Counted from the first letter of the stretch, positions 48,594 through 58,393 are shown. The stretch: DNA of 64,000 nucleotides from JAWXCE01 sp033764775 (GCA_033764775.1 JANRIQ010000018.1:186001-250000); one strand, 5' to 3'. The notes: generated by a model from the sequence alone, not told the origin. A program made the numbers and translations.

Positions 48594-49424
48594 TCAAAAG
48601 GTTAATTCGACATTCCATGTAAATGTGGTGTCCGGCGTCGCCTCAGTAATCCCGAAAAGTACGCCCAAATTTACACCCCATTCTACATCACGATCCTCAA
48701 GCGCGGAATCCTCGCCCTTGCCCTTCGCATCGTCGTCGTCATCGCCACCACCGCCTGCAAAGTGAATAACTGGGCCAACGCGGTGATCCTGGTCTTCGAA
48801 ACGCGGCGCATTGCCAACGTCTTCAATTTCACCAAACGCTTCGACACCGAGCGATACAGTTTTTGTCACGGACTTACGAAGAATCAAACCGTAAGCAAAC
48901 TCCATCCCATCCTCCCGGTTCTCGCCAAAAGTTTTCTCGAGGCCCATACTTAAAATGCCAAGCTTGTCGCTTTCCTCGCCGCCATATTGAAACCGTGTGC
49001 CGAACTCGAAAGAGTCCGCGTCTTCCTCTTGAAGCGCAAATTCGACTCCGCCGAATACGCCGAAGAAGAACATATTGTCAGATGAAGAGTAGAACTTGAG
49101 CAAGCCCTCAAGAGCCGCGCTGGACGCTTCCAAATCTGCACCATCCAGACGCCTTACCCCAATATCAAAGTCTACCAGGAAATAATTCGTCAAGCCATAC
49201 TGAATGGAAAGCTGATGGGAGAGGCGCGTCGCTCCGTCATCTTCATCATCCCCCTTCGGCGCATCGGAAATGACAAAACCGTTGTTTTGAATTTCCAATT
49301 CACCTTTTTCGAACGACAATTCGTTGATTGTAAATTCCTGCGCTAAGACAGGAGACACAACGACGGCCATGAACAGGCCTAAAGTAGGGACAGTTTTCGA
49401 CATCGTCCGGTTAAAGGTATCCAT
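48594..49424 (-). CDS. Outer-membrane-like beta-barrel protein with Asp-rich loop, unknown
   Basis: This 276-residue protein has a signal peptide (KTVPTLGLFMAVVVSPVLAQ) and a long run of alternating strands (for example SHQLSIQYGLTNYFLVDFDIGVRR, MFFFGVFGGVEFALQ, FGTRFQYGG). It ends in an aromatic strand TFTWNVELTF, as outer-membrane barrels do. A strikingly acidic loop, GGGGDDDDDAKGKGED, may bind divalent cations. It is not TolC-like. I do not recognise the family. It lies 227 nt after a small periplasmic protein downstream of the CzcBA-like genes. Confidence 0.7.
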   Translation of the reverse strand: MDTFNRTMSKTVPTLGLFMAVVVSPVLAQEFTINELSFEKGELEIQNNGFVISDAPKGDDEDDGATRLSHQLSIQYGLTNYFLVDFDIGVRRLDGADLEASSAALEGLLKFYSSSDNMFFFGVFGGVEFALQEEDADSFEFGTRFQYGGEESDKLGILSMGLEKTFGENREDGMEFAYGLILRKSVTKTVSLGVEAFGEIEDVGNAPRFEDQDHRVGPVIHFAGGGGDDDDDAKGKGEDSALEDRDVEWGVNLGVLFGITEATPDTTFTWNVELTF

Positions 49425-49651
49425 AAACCATCCTGTTCTTATAATTTTCTTATAAAGCATTGATATTATTAGACTATATTGAAATTGTGATTCTTTGAAA
49501 TAGTCCAGAACGCATATTTCAAACTAAAATTATCTTTGTTGCTGAGGAGTAACAATAGACCGCGCAAACTGACCGGACGCCCAAAAAGGCGAGAGCTAAT
49601 TGCACAAGCTTCAGTCCGCTTTCCCGTTACGAGAGCTCGATCCTTCGAAAC

Positions 49652-50095
49652 TTACGACATGGGAGCCGAGGGCATTCCGGCCGAAGGCTTCTTTGCCAGA
49701 GGAACGCGGCCGCCGACGCCATGCCCGTCGGTAAACAAGACATCAATGCCAATAAATAAGGCGTTGGCCACCACGACATTCGCAGCGAAAAACTGCAGTT
49801 TGGCTTTGCGTTCGAATTTCAACGCAACCGGACCGCTCGCTGTTTGAATAAAGCCACGTACTTTTTGTGCATCAATCGTATCGCTGGCGTCGTCCTTTGC
49901 GTAAATCATTATGCCCTCTTCGATAAAGACGACTTCAAAATGGTGCTCTTCAATGCTGAACTTTTGTCCGCCATGATCGCCTTTGCTAATGATCATTGGC
50001 GTAAGCTCTGCAGGACCTTTAAGTTTTTCGGCGTTGCCCAGCTGACTGAAGGTCAGCGCTGTTGCAAAGCAAAACCAGAAAATACGTATTCTCAT
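49652..50095 (-). CDS. Small periplasmic protein beside the czc-like operon
   Basis: This 147-residue protein has a signal peptide (RIRIFWFCFATALTFSQLGNA) and a beta-rich domain resembling the small proteins at 36391 and 55243: GDHGGQKFSIEEHHFEVVFIEEGIMIYAKDDASD, then LFTDGHGVGGRVPLAKKPSAGMP. It lies 105 nt after the CzcA-like gene on the same strand. It is probably a periplasmic metal-binding companion of the efflux pump. Confidence 0.7.
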   Translation of the reverse strand: MRIRIFWFCFATALTFSQLGNAEKLKGPAELTPMIISKGDHGGQKFSIEEHHFEVVFIEEGIMIYAKDDASDTIDAQKVRGFIQTASGPVALKFERKAKLQFFAANVVVANALFIGIDVLFTDGHGVGGRVPLAKKPSAGMPSAPMS

Positions 50096-50200
50096 AGAAA
50101 CCCTCTCCGCTTTATTTTTAGTTGCCGTGATACGCAGAAAGACTGGATGAAATGGAGCGGCGAGGATGGCAGGATCTGCGCTCCCTCCCCGCCCTTACGC

Positions 50201-53200
50201 TTACTCGGCCGGATGGACCGCCAAGCCGACGGGCGCAGCTGCATCATCATCGCGACGGGCCATCGTCGTTCCAAACCGGCTATAAAGCGCTGGCAGGACG
50301 AGGAGCGTGAGCAAAGTCGCGGTAATGAGACCGCCGATAACGACTGTCGCTAACGGCTTCTGCACTTCCGCTCCCGTGCCTGTGGCGATCGCCATGGGGA
50401 CAAACCCCAGCGACGCCACCAACGCAGTCATCGCGACAGGACGCAGGCGGGTTAACGCACCTTGCACGATAGCGCGTTGGGCTTCCACGCCTTCCGAAAT
50501 GAGCTGTTTGATGTAGGACAACATCACCAGCCCGTTCAGCACCGCGACTCCGGAGAGCGCAATGAAGCCCACCGCCGCCGACACTGAAAACGGCATGTCG
50601 CGAAGCCAAAGCGCGATAATCCCTCCAGTGAGCGCCAGTGGAATGGCGCTGAAGACGATGCCTGCGTCTCGAACAGAACCAAGTGCGGAGAACAAAAGCA
50701 GGAAGATCAAAGCAAAACAGGCAGGCACAACAATCATCAATCGTTGCCGCGCGGCGAGAAGGTTTTCAAATTGCCCGCCCCAGCTTACCCAATAGCCGGG
50801 CGGTAGCTTGATTTTGTCCGCGATAAGGCTTTGCGCCTCCGTTACGACAGAGCCAATATCCCGTCCGCGCACATTGGCTTGCACGATGATGCGGCGCTTG
50901 CCGTTTTCCCGACTGACCTGATTTGGGCCTTCCGAGAATTGAAAGTTCGCCACCCTTTTCAGAGGTACGCTCGAAATGCTCCCCTCTTTCTGCATCGGCA
51001 GAGGTACAGGGAGATTTTCGAGCGCTTGTAGATCCGATCTCACGCTTTCGGGCAAACGCACGATGATGTCGAAGCGCCGGTCGCCCTCAAATAAGACGCC
51101 CGCCTCACGCCCGCCAATGGATGCGCCAAGAACGTCCTGCACGGTTGCCAAGCTTATGCCTAGCCTCGCGATTTCTTCCTTGTTGACGGTGATATCGAGA
51201 AAAGGAAGCCCCGATACCTGCTCCACTTTCACGTCGACGGCTCCATCGACACTGCGCATGACGCCCGCAATCTGATTTGCACTGCGCAGCATGACGTCAA
51301 AATCGTCGCCAAAGACTTTGATTGCGATATCGCCGCGCGTGCCTGCCAAAAGTTCGTTAAACCGCATTTGAATCGGTTGCGTGAACTCGTAGTTATTGCC
51401 GGGCAGTTGTTTCAGAGCTGATGTAATCCGGTCGACGAGTTCTTCTTTGGGCAGATACGGATCAGGCCACTCATAGCGCGGTTTCAGAATCACGAAGCCG
51501 TCCGACACGTTTGGCGGCATCGGATCGGAGGAAACCTCTGCCGTTCCCGACTTGGAGAACATGAAGGCGACCTCGGGTATTTTGCTGACGGTTTGTTCGA
51601 CCTGAAACTGCATCCCCTGAGATTGGGTCAGCGCTGTGCTTGGAATACGCAGCGAGTGCAGCGCGATGTTTTTCTCGTCTAGGGTAGGAATAAACTCTTG
51701 CCCGAGCCGCCCAAACAGCAGCACGGCCCCGACAAAAAGGATCAAAGCGCCCGCGATAAAGGTCATTGGCTTATCGATCGCCGCATGCAATGCAGGCGAG
51801 TAAATCCTCCGCAATGTGCGAACGATGAGATTTTCTTCTTCGCTAACTTTCCCTGTCACCACTAAGGCGATCATGGCGGGGATAAAAGTCAGGGACAGAA
51901 CGAACGCCGCCGCGAGTGCGATAATGACTGTCAACGCCATCGGCTCGAACATCTTGCCCTCAACGCCTGTGAAGGTAAGCAGCGGCACATAAACAAGGAT
52001 GATGATCGCTTGCCCATAAATGGTAGGCTGTATCATCTCTTTTGCCGACACGATCACCGTATCGAGCCTCTCGCGCTTTGTGAGGATCCTCCCCATTTTG
52101 TGCTGTTTTTCGGCCAACAAGCGCAGGCTGTTTTCCGTGATGATGACGGCCCCGTCGACGATGAGTCCAAAATCTAATGCGCCCAGACTCATGAGGTTGG
52201 CGCTGATCTGGTTCTCAACCATCCCGGTCATCGTCAGCAGCATCGCAATGGGGATGACCATCGCGGTGATGAGCGCGGCACGGAAGTTCCCAAGAAACAA
52301 GAACAAAACGAGAATGACGAGCAAAGCGCCTTCAGCAAGGTTTTTCGAGACAGTTTTGATCGTTGCGTCCACAAGCACCGTTCGATTGAGAACGGCCTTT
52401 ACCTCGATTGACGGCGGCAGAGATTTGCTGATTTCCTTGAGCTTGGTGTCGACTGCCCCGGATACCGTCCGCCCATTTCCTCCGATGAGCATCAGGGCCG
52501 TACCGACAACTGCCTCCCTGCCTTCGGTGCTGGCGCTGCCCGTGCGCAACTCCCGGCCGATGCTCACCTCCGCGATGTCGCGGACACGGATCGGAAGACC
52601 CTCGCGCGTTGTGACCACGACCGCCGAAATATCTTCCATACTTTCGAGACGGCCAGCCGAGCGCACGACAAAGCCTTCGCCGTTTCGCTCTAAATATCCT
52701 GCGCCGCGATTTATATTGCCTTGCTCCAGAGCTTCAGCGATGTCGTTAAAGGAGATGCCTAATCCCACCAATTTAGCGGGATTGGGCTGCACGTGATACT
52801 GCTTGACATAACCACCGATCGAATCGATCCCGGCAATACCGGGCACTGATTTCAATTGCGGCTTTATGATCCAATCCTGAACCGTCCGCAGATAGCTCGC
52901 CTTGGCGAAGTCCGTATCTAGCGTCTGGCCTTCGGGGGTCAGATAATTCCCGTCCGGCTGCCAACCCGGCTCGCCGGCCTTCACCAGCGCCGGATCTGGC
53001 GGGGCGAACGAGACGCTCCACATATAGATCTCACCAAGCCCCGTCGAAATCGGCCCTAGTTTCGGGTCAACGCCGGGCGGCATGCTCTCTTTTGCCTCGC
53101 CTAACCGCTCGATGACCTGCTGGCGCGCAAAGTAGACGTCGGTTTTTTCGCTGAAAACAGCTGTAACTTGTGAAAATCCGTTGCGGGAAAGCGAACGGGT

Positions 53201-53449
53201 ATATTCAAGCCCCGGCGTACCGGCCAAAGCGGTCTCAACCGGATATGTAATTTGTTTTTCAACGTCAAACGGAGACAACGAGGGTGCGACGGTATTTATC
53301 TGCACCTGATTGTTTGTGATGTCCGGCACTGCGTCTATGGGTAGTTTTTGCAACGAATAGACACCGAAACCAGCGGCCGCGATTGTAAGCAACAGCACGA
53401 GCCAGCGTTGCTCGACAGAGAAAGTGAGGATGCGTCCAATCATGGTCAT
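50201..53449 (-). CDS. czcA: Heavy-metal RND efflux pump, inner-membrane subunit (CzcA-like)
   Basis: This 1082-residue pump is of the HME-RND family. Start motifs IDAVPDITNNQVQINTVAPSLSPFDVEKQITYPVETALAG and the TM4 motif ALDFGLIVDGAVIITENSLRLL resemble CzcA (Co/Zn/Cd), in contrast to the first pump in the window. The substrate funnel and the C-terminal spans (SAAVGFIALSGVAVLNGLVMLSYI, GLITATLLTLLVLPALYSRFG) are intact. It follows the adaptor by 6 nt. No outer-membrane factor gene is linked. Confidence 0.92.
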   Translation of the reverse strand: MTMIGRILTFSVEQRWLVLLLTIAAAGFGVYSLQKLPIDAVPDITNNQVQINTVAPSLSPFDVEKQITYPVETALAGTPGLEYTRSLSRNGFSQVTAVFSEKTDVYFARQQVIERLGEAKESMPPGVDPKLGPISTGLGEIYMWSVSFAPPDPALVKAGEPGWQPDGNYLTPEGQTLDTDFAKASYLRTVQDWIIKPQLKSVPGIAGIDSIGGYVKQYHVQPNPAKLVGLGISFNDIAEALEQGNINRGAGYLERNGEGFVVRSAGRLESMEDISAVVVTTREGLPIRVRDIAEVSIGRELRTGSASTEGREAVVGTALMLIGGNGRTVSGAVDTKLKEISKSLPPSIEVKAVLNRTVLVDATIKTVSKNLAEGALLVILVLFLFLGNFRAALITAMVIPIAMLLTMTGMVENQISANLMSLGALDFGLIVDGAVIITENSLRLLAEKQHKMGRILTKRERLDTVIVSAKEMIQPTIYGQAIIILVYVPLLTFTGVEGKMFEPMALTVIIALAAAFVLSLTFIPAMIALVVTGKVSEEENLIVRTLRRIYSPALHAAIDKPMTFIAGALILFVGAVLLFGRLGQEFIPTLDEKNIALHSLRIPSTALTQSQGMQFQVEQTVSKIPEVAFMFSKSGTAEVSSDPMPPNVSDGFVILKPRYEWPDPYLPKEELVDRITSALKQLPGNNYEFTQPIQMRFNELLAGTRGDIAIKVFGDDFDVMLRSANQIAGVMRSVDGAVDVKVEQVSGLPFLDITVNKEEIARLGISLATVQDVLGASIGGREAGVLFEGDRRFDIIVRLPESVRSDLQALENLPVPLPMQKEGSISSVPLKRVANFQFSEGPNQVSRENGKRRIIVQANVRGRDIGSVVTEAQSLIADKIKLPPGYWVSWGGQFENLLAARQRLMIVVPACFALIFLLLFSALGSVRDAGIVFSAIPLALTGGIIALWLRDMPFSVSAAVGFIALSGVAVLNGLVMLSYIKQLISEGVEAQRAIVQGALTRLRPVAMTALVASLGFVPMAIATGTGAEVQKPLATVVIGGLITATLLTLLVLPALYSRFGTTMARRDDDAAAPVGLAVHPAE

Positions 53450-53455
53450 CCCCCC

Positions 53456-54772
53456 TTAATGCGAATGTTCGGCTTCGGATTTGCCCAGATCAGCCTTCAA
53501 CGTGAACACGTTGGTGCTAGCCACTTTTTCACCTGGGTCAAGTCCGAATACGATCTCGGCGCGATGGGCGTCCTTCTTTCCGATAACAACCTCGCGCTTT
53601 TCAAAACCTTCGTCAGTACGCACGAAAACTACCGTCTGATTTTCGATTTTCTGGATCGCGCTGAGCGGGATCCCAACCTCAATAGACTGCTCTTCAACGA
53701 TAATTTCAGCCGTGACAAAACTGCCCGGACGCCACGTCAAGTCCTTATTTTCCAAGCTGACCAACACCCTCGCAGAGCGCGTTTCCCTGTCGATGATAGG
53801 GTTAATGAAGATGACTTTGCCCTCGGAAATCTTTACTGCAGCAGTGCCCTTATTCGCATCGGTGCTTTTGATTAAGACCTTCTGGCCCTGTTTGATGGCG
53901 TTGAGATCGGCGGTCGCCACGCCGAGTTCCACGTTCACCACACTGAGGTCAGCGATTACAAAGAGCTCCGTTTCCTGACCAACAGCGGCGCCGCGGTCGA
54001 CTTTTCGCTCGATGATGCGGCCCTCGATCGGTGAGCGAATTTCGTGCCGGCTCAGCGGCGCGTCTGAAGGCCTTAACGCTAAAACTGTCTCGGTCGATAC
54101 AGGCTTGATGGCTATTTCACTGGGTACAACTGCCTTAATCTCTCGCTCGCGGACATTGAAAGCCAAAAGCTTTTGGCGCGCCAGTTCCGACTTAACGCGC
54201 GCCTCGGTGTATGCTGACTTAACCTGAAGATATTCCAGCTCCCGCGCAATCTTTTGCTCCCAAAGACGTTGGTGTCTATCCATGGACACCGTCTGAAGTT
54301 GCTCCGTCACCAATGCCGATAGATATTCACCTTTGGCTTCAGCCACTTCGCGGCTTTCAAGGACGGCGATCACTTCATCTTTCACGACAATGTCGCCGAG
54401 GCGTTTGCGCAGTTCGCTTACAGTTCCGCTGACTTTGGCAGCGACGCGTGAAATCCTATCAGAATCCAGAGTTACTGCTCCCGGAACGGCGATGCGAGTT
54501 GCAAGAACGCCGCCATCGACGGTTGTAACCTCGATCTTGGCGGCCTCGATTTGAGCGGCGCTGACCTTTACGGCACCCTCTTCGGCGTGTTCTTCTTCGC
54601 CTCCGCCGTGGCCATGACCGTCATCTTTGCCATGACCTGCTGACTTTTTCTCACCTGCGGCGTGGGCAGTTTGGAAAGCCGATTTAAGGCCAAGCATGGT
54701 CGGATCGTAAACAGCGACGATTCCGGCAGCCGCAATCATTGCAGCGCCAAACAGTAATTTTCTGGTGGTCAT
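53456..54772 (-). CDS. czcB: RND periplasmic adaptor (CzcB-like)
   Basis: This 438-residue adaptor has a signal anchor (RKLLFGAAMIAAAGIVAVYDP) and a His-rich stretch (GKDDGHGHGGGEEEHAEEG) typical of CzcB. The lipoyl, hairpin and barrel domains follow: RIAVPGAVTLDSDRISRVAAKVSGTVSELRKRLGDIVVKDEVIAVLESREVAEAKGEYL, then IRSPIEGRIIERKVDRGAAVGQETELFVIADLSVVNVELGV. It joins the CzcA pump to an outer-membrane channel and may hand over metal ions from the periplasm. It is 6 nt before czcA and 110 nt after a small Cys/His-rich protein gene. Confidence 0.9.
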   Translation of the reverse strand: MTTRKLLFGAAMIAAAGIVAVYDPTMLGLKSAFQTAHAAGEKKSAGHGKDDGHGHGGGEEEHAEEGAVKVSAAQIEAAKIEVTTVDGGVLATRIAVPGAVTLDSDRISRVAAKVSGTVSELRKRLGDIVVKDEVIAVLESREVAEAKGEYLSALVTEQLQTVSMDRHQRLWEQKIARELEYLQVKSAYTEARVKSELARQKLLAFNVREREIKAVVPSEIAIKPVSTETVLALRPSDAPLSRHEIRSPIEGRIIERKVDRGAAVGQETELFVIADLSVVNVELGVATADLNAIKQGQKVLIKSTDANKGTAAVKISEGKVIFINPIIDRETRSARVLVSLENKDLTWRPGSFVTAEIIVEEQSIEVGIPLSAIQKIENQTVVFVRTDEGFEKREVVIGKKDAHRAEIVFGLDPGEKVASTNVFTLKADLGKSEAEHSH

Positions 54773-54882
54773 GGTTCCCCGACGCCGTGTTTAACGGCTC
54801 AATTGCGATTGCTAATCAACTATTTGCATTATGCAGACGCCCGCAAAACCGCAAGGCGCATCCAAACGCGACAGTCAATATC

Positions 54883-55188
54883 TCAGATGCGGGGAGGCTT
54901 ATCGATGCGGGTAAAACACCCACTTTTGGGATCATTATCGATCCCATGCGCATAGCGCTGTTTCGCGGCGATTTCAACGCCCCGTAAAGTATGTATTTCA
55001 GACTGCGAGTTTTCGTGGTGGCAACTATTCTGGCAGGAGTGAGAATGCTGCTTGGTAGACTGCGTTCCCGCACAACAGCTCATTATGACCCCGGACGACG
55101 TGGTGTCATTATGTCCGGCGTGCGCCGCATCAGGCATCACAAACCCTATGCAAAGCATTAGCGTCAACGCAATTCGCGTTAATCGCAT
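54883..55188 (-). CDS. Small secreted Cys/His-rich protein
   Basis: This protein of about 101 residues has a signal peptide (MRLTRIALTLMLCIGFVMPDAAHAG). A Cys/His-rich core follows (GVIMSCCAGTQSTKQHSHSCQNSCHHENSQ), and the tail resembles no family I know. The start could also be at 55230 or 55212. It lies between a periplasmic companion gene and czcB on the same strand, a place where CzcI-like regulators or metal-binding proteins occur. It may bind metal in the periplasm. Whether it is expressed cannot be told. Confidence 0.55.
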   Translation of the reverse strand: MRLTRIALTLMLCIGFVMPDAAHAGHNDTTSSGVIMSCCAGTQSTKQHSHSCQNSCHHENSQSEIHTLRGVEIAAKQRYAHGIDNDPKSGCFTRIDKPPRI

Positions 55189-55242
55189 AAGCTTCTGAGC
55201 AGCAAAGGTCATGAAACGGGGCGGGATCATACGACTTTATCG

Positions 55243-55638
55243 TTATTTCACATCAAGAGTATAGCGAGCCTTGCCGAGAGAGACGGCTCCAGCCTTCAAG
55301 CTGACTGTCGCGCGCAATTTTCCGTCTACTGGAAAATCAATCATCCCTGTCATCTTGTTTGCACCTGCTGGCTTTAGTTCGACAGTTTTTTGCTCATTGC
55401 CTTTCACTAGCACTACGGCAACGGCGGACATTGAAGCAACATCAACAACCTTGTCCTTTTCATCGCGAACGAACAAGGCAAGTTCCCCGCCCTTCACGAC
55501 CAATTCACCCTCGTAAGAACCAATCTTTTCAATCTGACCTCCGTTTTCGGCCTTCGCGTGATCGTGCCCGTCACCGGCGATGGCATTGACAGAACTCAGA
55601 ACTAAAAATCCTACGAGTGTAATCACTCTACTTTTCAT
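55243..55638 (-). CDS. Small periplasmic protein of the czc-like operon
   Basis: This 131-residue protein has a signal peptide (KSRVITLVGFLVLSSVNAIAG) and a His-containing start (DGHDHAKAENGGQIEKIGSYEGELVVKGGELALFVRDEKDKVVDV). The beta-rich domain ends ATVSLKAGAVSLGKARYTLDV. It is related in layout to the proteins at 36391 and 49652. GGAG lies 6 nt before the ATG at 55638. It leads the czc-like operon and may bind or hand metal to the pump. Confidence 0.8.
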   Translation of the reverse strand: MKSRVITLVGFLVLSSVNAIAGDGHDHAKAENGGQIEKIGSYEGELVVKGGELALFVRDEKDKVVDVASMSAVAVVLVKGNEQKTVELKPAGANKMTGMIDFPVDGKLRATVSLKAGAVSLGKARYTLDVK

Positions 55639-55925
55639 GATCATCTCCTTTTTATTCATGAGGATTCATAAATAACCACAAACAGTGGCGGAATTTTGAA
55701 ATTGTGGTGAGTCGGCGAGTTTGAGGACGTTTTGCATGTAGGCATTGTGTCGCGGATACGAATTGAAGCCCTATCCGAGCTCTCGCATTGGCGTGCTTAA
55801 CGCCTTCCAGATTACTCCAATCGTGTCAGGGTTCTACATCGTAAGGCACTCCAATTGCCTGCCCTTCAGCATAGTAGTTTAAGTGGCGCTTACCTCAATC
55901 GTCGTCACGGGCCTCCTGCCTCCGG

Positions 55926-57560
55926 TTATGGTTTGTTTCGATGTGACGTATGCGAGCCTGCTACATATGACAGTCGCACGCCATTTTTCTGCAACTTTGC
56001 CGCGAGGGTTTCAAGGCGTGTATGTGCGGTAAAATCAATTGCACGCCAATCGGTCGAAAAAATCTCTACCTCCCGTAGTCTGCTGTCTCCGTTAATTGCT
56101 TTGAAAATTTCGCCCTCAAGGTGAGGAGCGCTGAGGAAATTAACGTCACCATAGACCATCAATCTTAAGCGCCTATTCAGCGGGTCTGCGCCTAACTCCG
56201 CGTCTATCGCAACAGTCAGGATTTTTAGACAGATCAACCTGAGGATTACCAGCGCTATCGATGCTCCAAAACCGATGAGAAGCCCGCAAACCAATCCGAG
56301 CCATAGGACTCCCACCAATGCGGCGAGATAGCCAACACCCTCGGCCCGGTTCCACTCCCAGGCTTTCCGGAAATCCGAAAAACCGAGCTGAGAGATGCCA
56401 GCGGCAAAGATCGTTGCAGCCAGGATCGCATGCGGCACGGCGCTAAGCAGATGCGGAGCAGCCACAACGATCACCAAAACGCATACTGCAGTCAGAGCCG
56501 CTGACAGCGGTGTCGCGGCGCCCGCATCAAGGTTGACTGCCGACCGCGCAAGTCCTCCCGATACTGGATAGCCGCTCGTGATGCCGGACGCCAAGTTGGC
56601 CGCGCCCATGGCGAAGAGATTGTTTGTCGATGAAGTGTTCTCTCCCCGTTTTTCGGCCAGCCTGGTCCCAACCGACCAGGTTTCAATCATGATCACGAGC
56701 GCAACGGTAAATCCCGCAACAAAAACGCCTTCAAGCATATCAGGGGCGACAAATGGCAAACCCCATTCCGGAACGCCTTGTGGAATTTCGCCAACTGTCT
56801 TGACGCCTGATTTCCGGCTCAAGTCACCCACCCAAACCACAATCACACCTGCAACGATCGCCATTAACGGCGAAACCTGAGCGCTCCATTTGGCGACGAC
56901 CGGGCTGCTTCGAAATAGGCGCGCGACGCCATTGGCTAAGCGAACGCGATTCGACAGCAACAAAACTGCGATTAAGGCGATCACAACTGTTGTAGCGTTA
57001 ACTTCGGCGCTTTTCCTCGCCAAGGCCAAAACCAGTTCTGGCGCGAAGAACGTTCGTTCTACTTGAACGCCCAATAGCGATGGCAGTTGATTAACCGCAA
57101 CGAGTACGGCCAGGCCCGTGGTAAAACCGCTCAAAACCGGCTGGCTGACATAGCGGAGCAGTCCGCCAAGTCCGACGGCCGAAAACAGCATCAAAAACAA
57201 CCCCGCACTGACGCCTACGGCCAGAACCGCCGCAATAAAGTCTGGTTCGCCAGGACTTGCGACTGGCAATACGGCGCCGAGCGTCGCCAAAGCTGCCGCG
57301 GGCGTAGGGCCGGGTGATACAAAGCGGCCCTTCGCGAAGATGGCGAAGACGACGAGCGGCGTTAGGCTGGCGTAAAGGCCCATGACGGGCGGGACGCCCA
57401 AAAGCAACGCAAACGCCAGTCCCTGCGGGACGATGATGATGGTGACCATAACGCCTGCCGTGATGTCGCCGAGAAACTGCTCCCGGCGGTAGCTTCGCAT
57501 CCACTGCGGCATGACACGGCCCATGACGGCTTGCCCGCTCAAATCTTGCCCGCCGATCAT
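55926..57560 (-). CDS. SulP family anion transporter
   Basis: This 544-residue membrane transporter belongs to the SulP/SLC26 family of sulfate, bicarbonate and other anion carriers. The family signature is DITAGVMVTIIIVPQGLAFALLLGVPPVMGLYASLTPLVVFAIFAKGRFVSPGPTPAAALATLG, and GYPVSGGLARSAVNLDAGAATPLSAALTA is seen later. A C-terminal STAS domain (GADPLNRRLRLMVYGDVNFLSAPHLEGEIF) closes it. The substrate is not evident; sulfate or bicarbonate is most common. It overlaps the upstream hydrolase by four bases (ATGA). Confidence 0.88.
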   Translation of the reverse strand: MIGGQDLSGQAVMGRVMPQWMRSYRREQFLGDITAGVMVTIIIVPQGLAFALLLGVPPVMGLYASLTPLVVFAIFAKGRFVSPGPTPAAALATLGAVLPVASPGEPDFIAAVLAVGVSAGLFLMLFSAVGLGGLLRYVSQPVLSGFTTGLAVLVAVNQLPSLLGVQVERTFFAPELVLALARKSAEVNATTVVIALIAVLLLSNRVRLANGVARLFRSSPVVAKWSAQVSPLMAIVAGVIVVWVGDLSRKSGVKTVGEIPQGVPEWGLPFVAPDMLEGVFVAGFTVALVIMIETWSVGTRLAEKRGENTSSTNNLFAMGAANLASGITSGYPVSGGLARSAVNLDAGAATPLSAALTAVCVLVIVVAAPHLLSAVPHAILAATIFAAGISQLGFSDFRKAWEWNRAEGVGYLAALVGVLWLGLVCGLLIGFGASIALVILRLICLKILTVAIDAELGADPLNRRLRLMVYGDVNFLSAPHLEGEIFKAINGDSRLREVEIFSTDWRAIDFTAHTRLETLAAKLQKNGVRLSYVAGSHTSHRNKP

Positions 57561-58393
57561 GCCGCCTCTTCCCTTGGCTCGTCGGTTTCGATGACGATCG
57601 GCGTATCGGCCATGAGCAGCCGTTTCGGCCGGTAACGAGCACGCGGCGGATCGGCCTGCTCTTTGTCGACGAAGTTAAGAAACGACATCAAAGCTGAGAC
57701 GATCTCATTCGTCGCCCCAAGCATCGTGAAGTGATTGCGGCCGGGTAGCGTTACTGTCCACGCCGATATCCATCGGCCGAAGCGTACGATGTCGGGCCAG
57801 AGCGGGTCGCGGTCGCCGCAAATGAGAAGCGCAGGACACCTCGCGTCCGCGACATCGCCGGACAAGTCGGTGCGGTCAAGGGCCACCGACGCCCAAAGCG
57901 CATCGACATCGTTGGTAAGAAGTTGATTCCGTAGCGTCGGACTGATCGGCCGCCCGCTCGCCATTTCGATATGGCCGATCCAGCCATCCAGATTGTCGCC
58001 AAGCGCGCTACGGAACGTGCTCAAGTTTTGCGCGTAGCCATGCGCGCCGATGGCGATAAGACTTCGGACGCGATGGGCATAGAACGAGGCGACGGCCAAA
58101 GCGATCCAGCCGCCCATGGAATAACCGCAGAGATCGACGGCTTTGATGTCGAGTGCATCAAGCACGGCGATAACGTCGCCAGCGCGTTTAGCGTCGGCAT
58201 AAGACTCCATGTCGTACGGCTTTTCGCTTTTCCCGTGGCCCCTCGCATCAATCAGGACGACCTGCCGACCGGCTTCTACAAGCCGCTCCACGAGACCAAA
58301 TGCGCGCCAGCTTTCCCGGCAATTTGCGAAGCCGTGCAGTAGGACGATGGGCGGGCCTGAGCCTTCAATTGAGTGCCGCCCGCCGCGATCCAT
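57557..58393 (-). CDS. Alpha/beta hydrolase with a start codon inside a traG remnant
   Basis: This 278-residue protein has the alpha/beta hydrolase fold: IEGSGPPIVLLHGFANCRESW with the oxyanion region, the nucleophile elbow LCGYSMGGWIALAV (Ser), the acid in LLICGDRDPLWPD, and a His in PGRNHFTMLG. Normally 15-20 residues of leader strand precede IEGSGPP. Here the start ATG at 58393 and the first codons (MDRGGRHS) come from the traG remnant read in another frame, so the 5' end is a chimera. The enzyme core is complete and could still work. It overlaps the SulP gene by four bases. Confidence 0.78.
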   Translation of the reverse strand: MDRGGRHSIEGSGPPIVLLHGFANCRESWRAFGLVERLVEAGRQVVLIDARGHGKSEKPYDMESYADAKRAGDVIAVLDALDIKAVDLCGYSMGGWIALAVASFYAHRVRSLIAIGAHGYAQNLSTFRSALGDNLDGWIGHIEMASGRPISPTLRNQLLTNDVDALWASVALDRTDLSGDVADARCPALLICGDRDPLWPDIVRFGRWISAWTVTLPGRNHFTMLGATNEIVSALMSFLNFVDKEQADPPRARYRPKRLLMADTPIVIETDEPREEAA

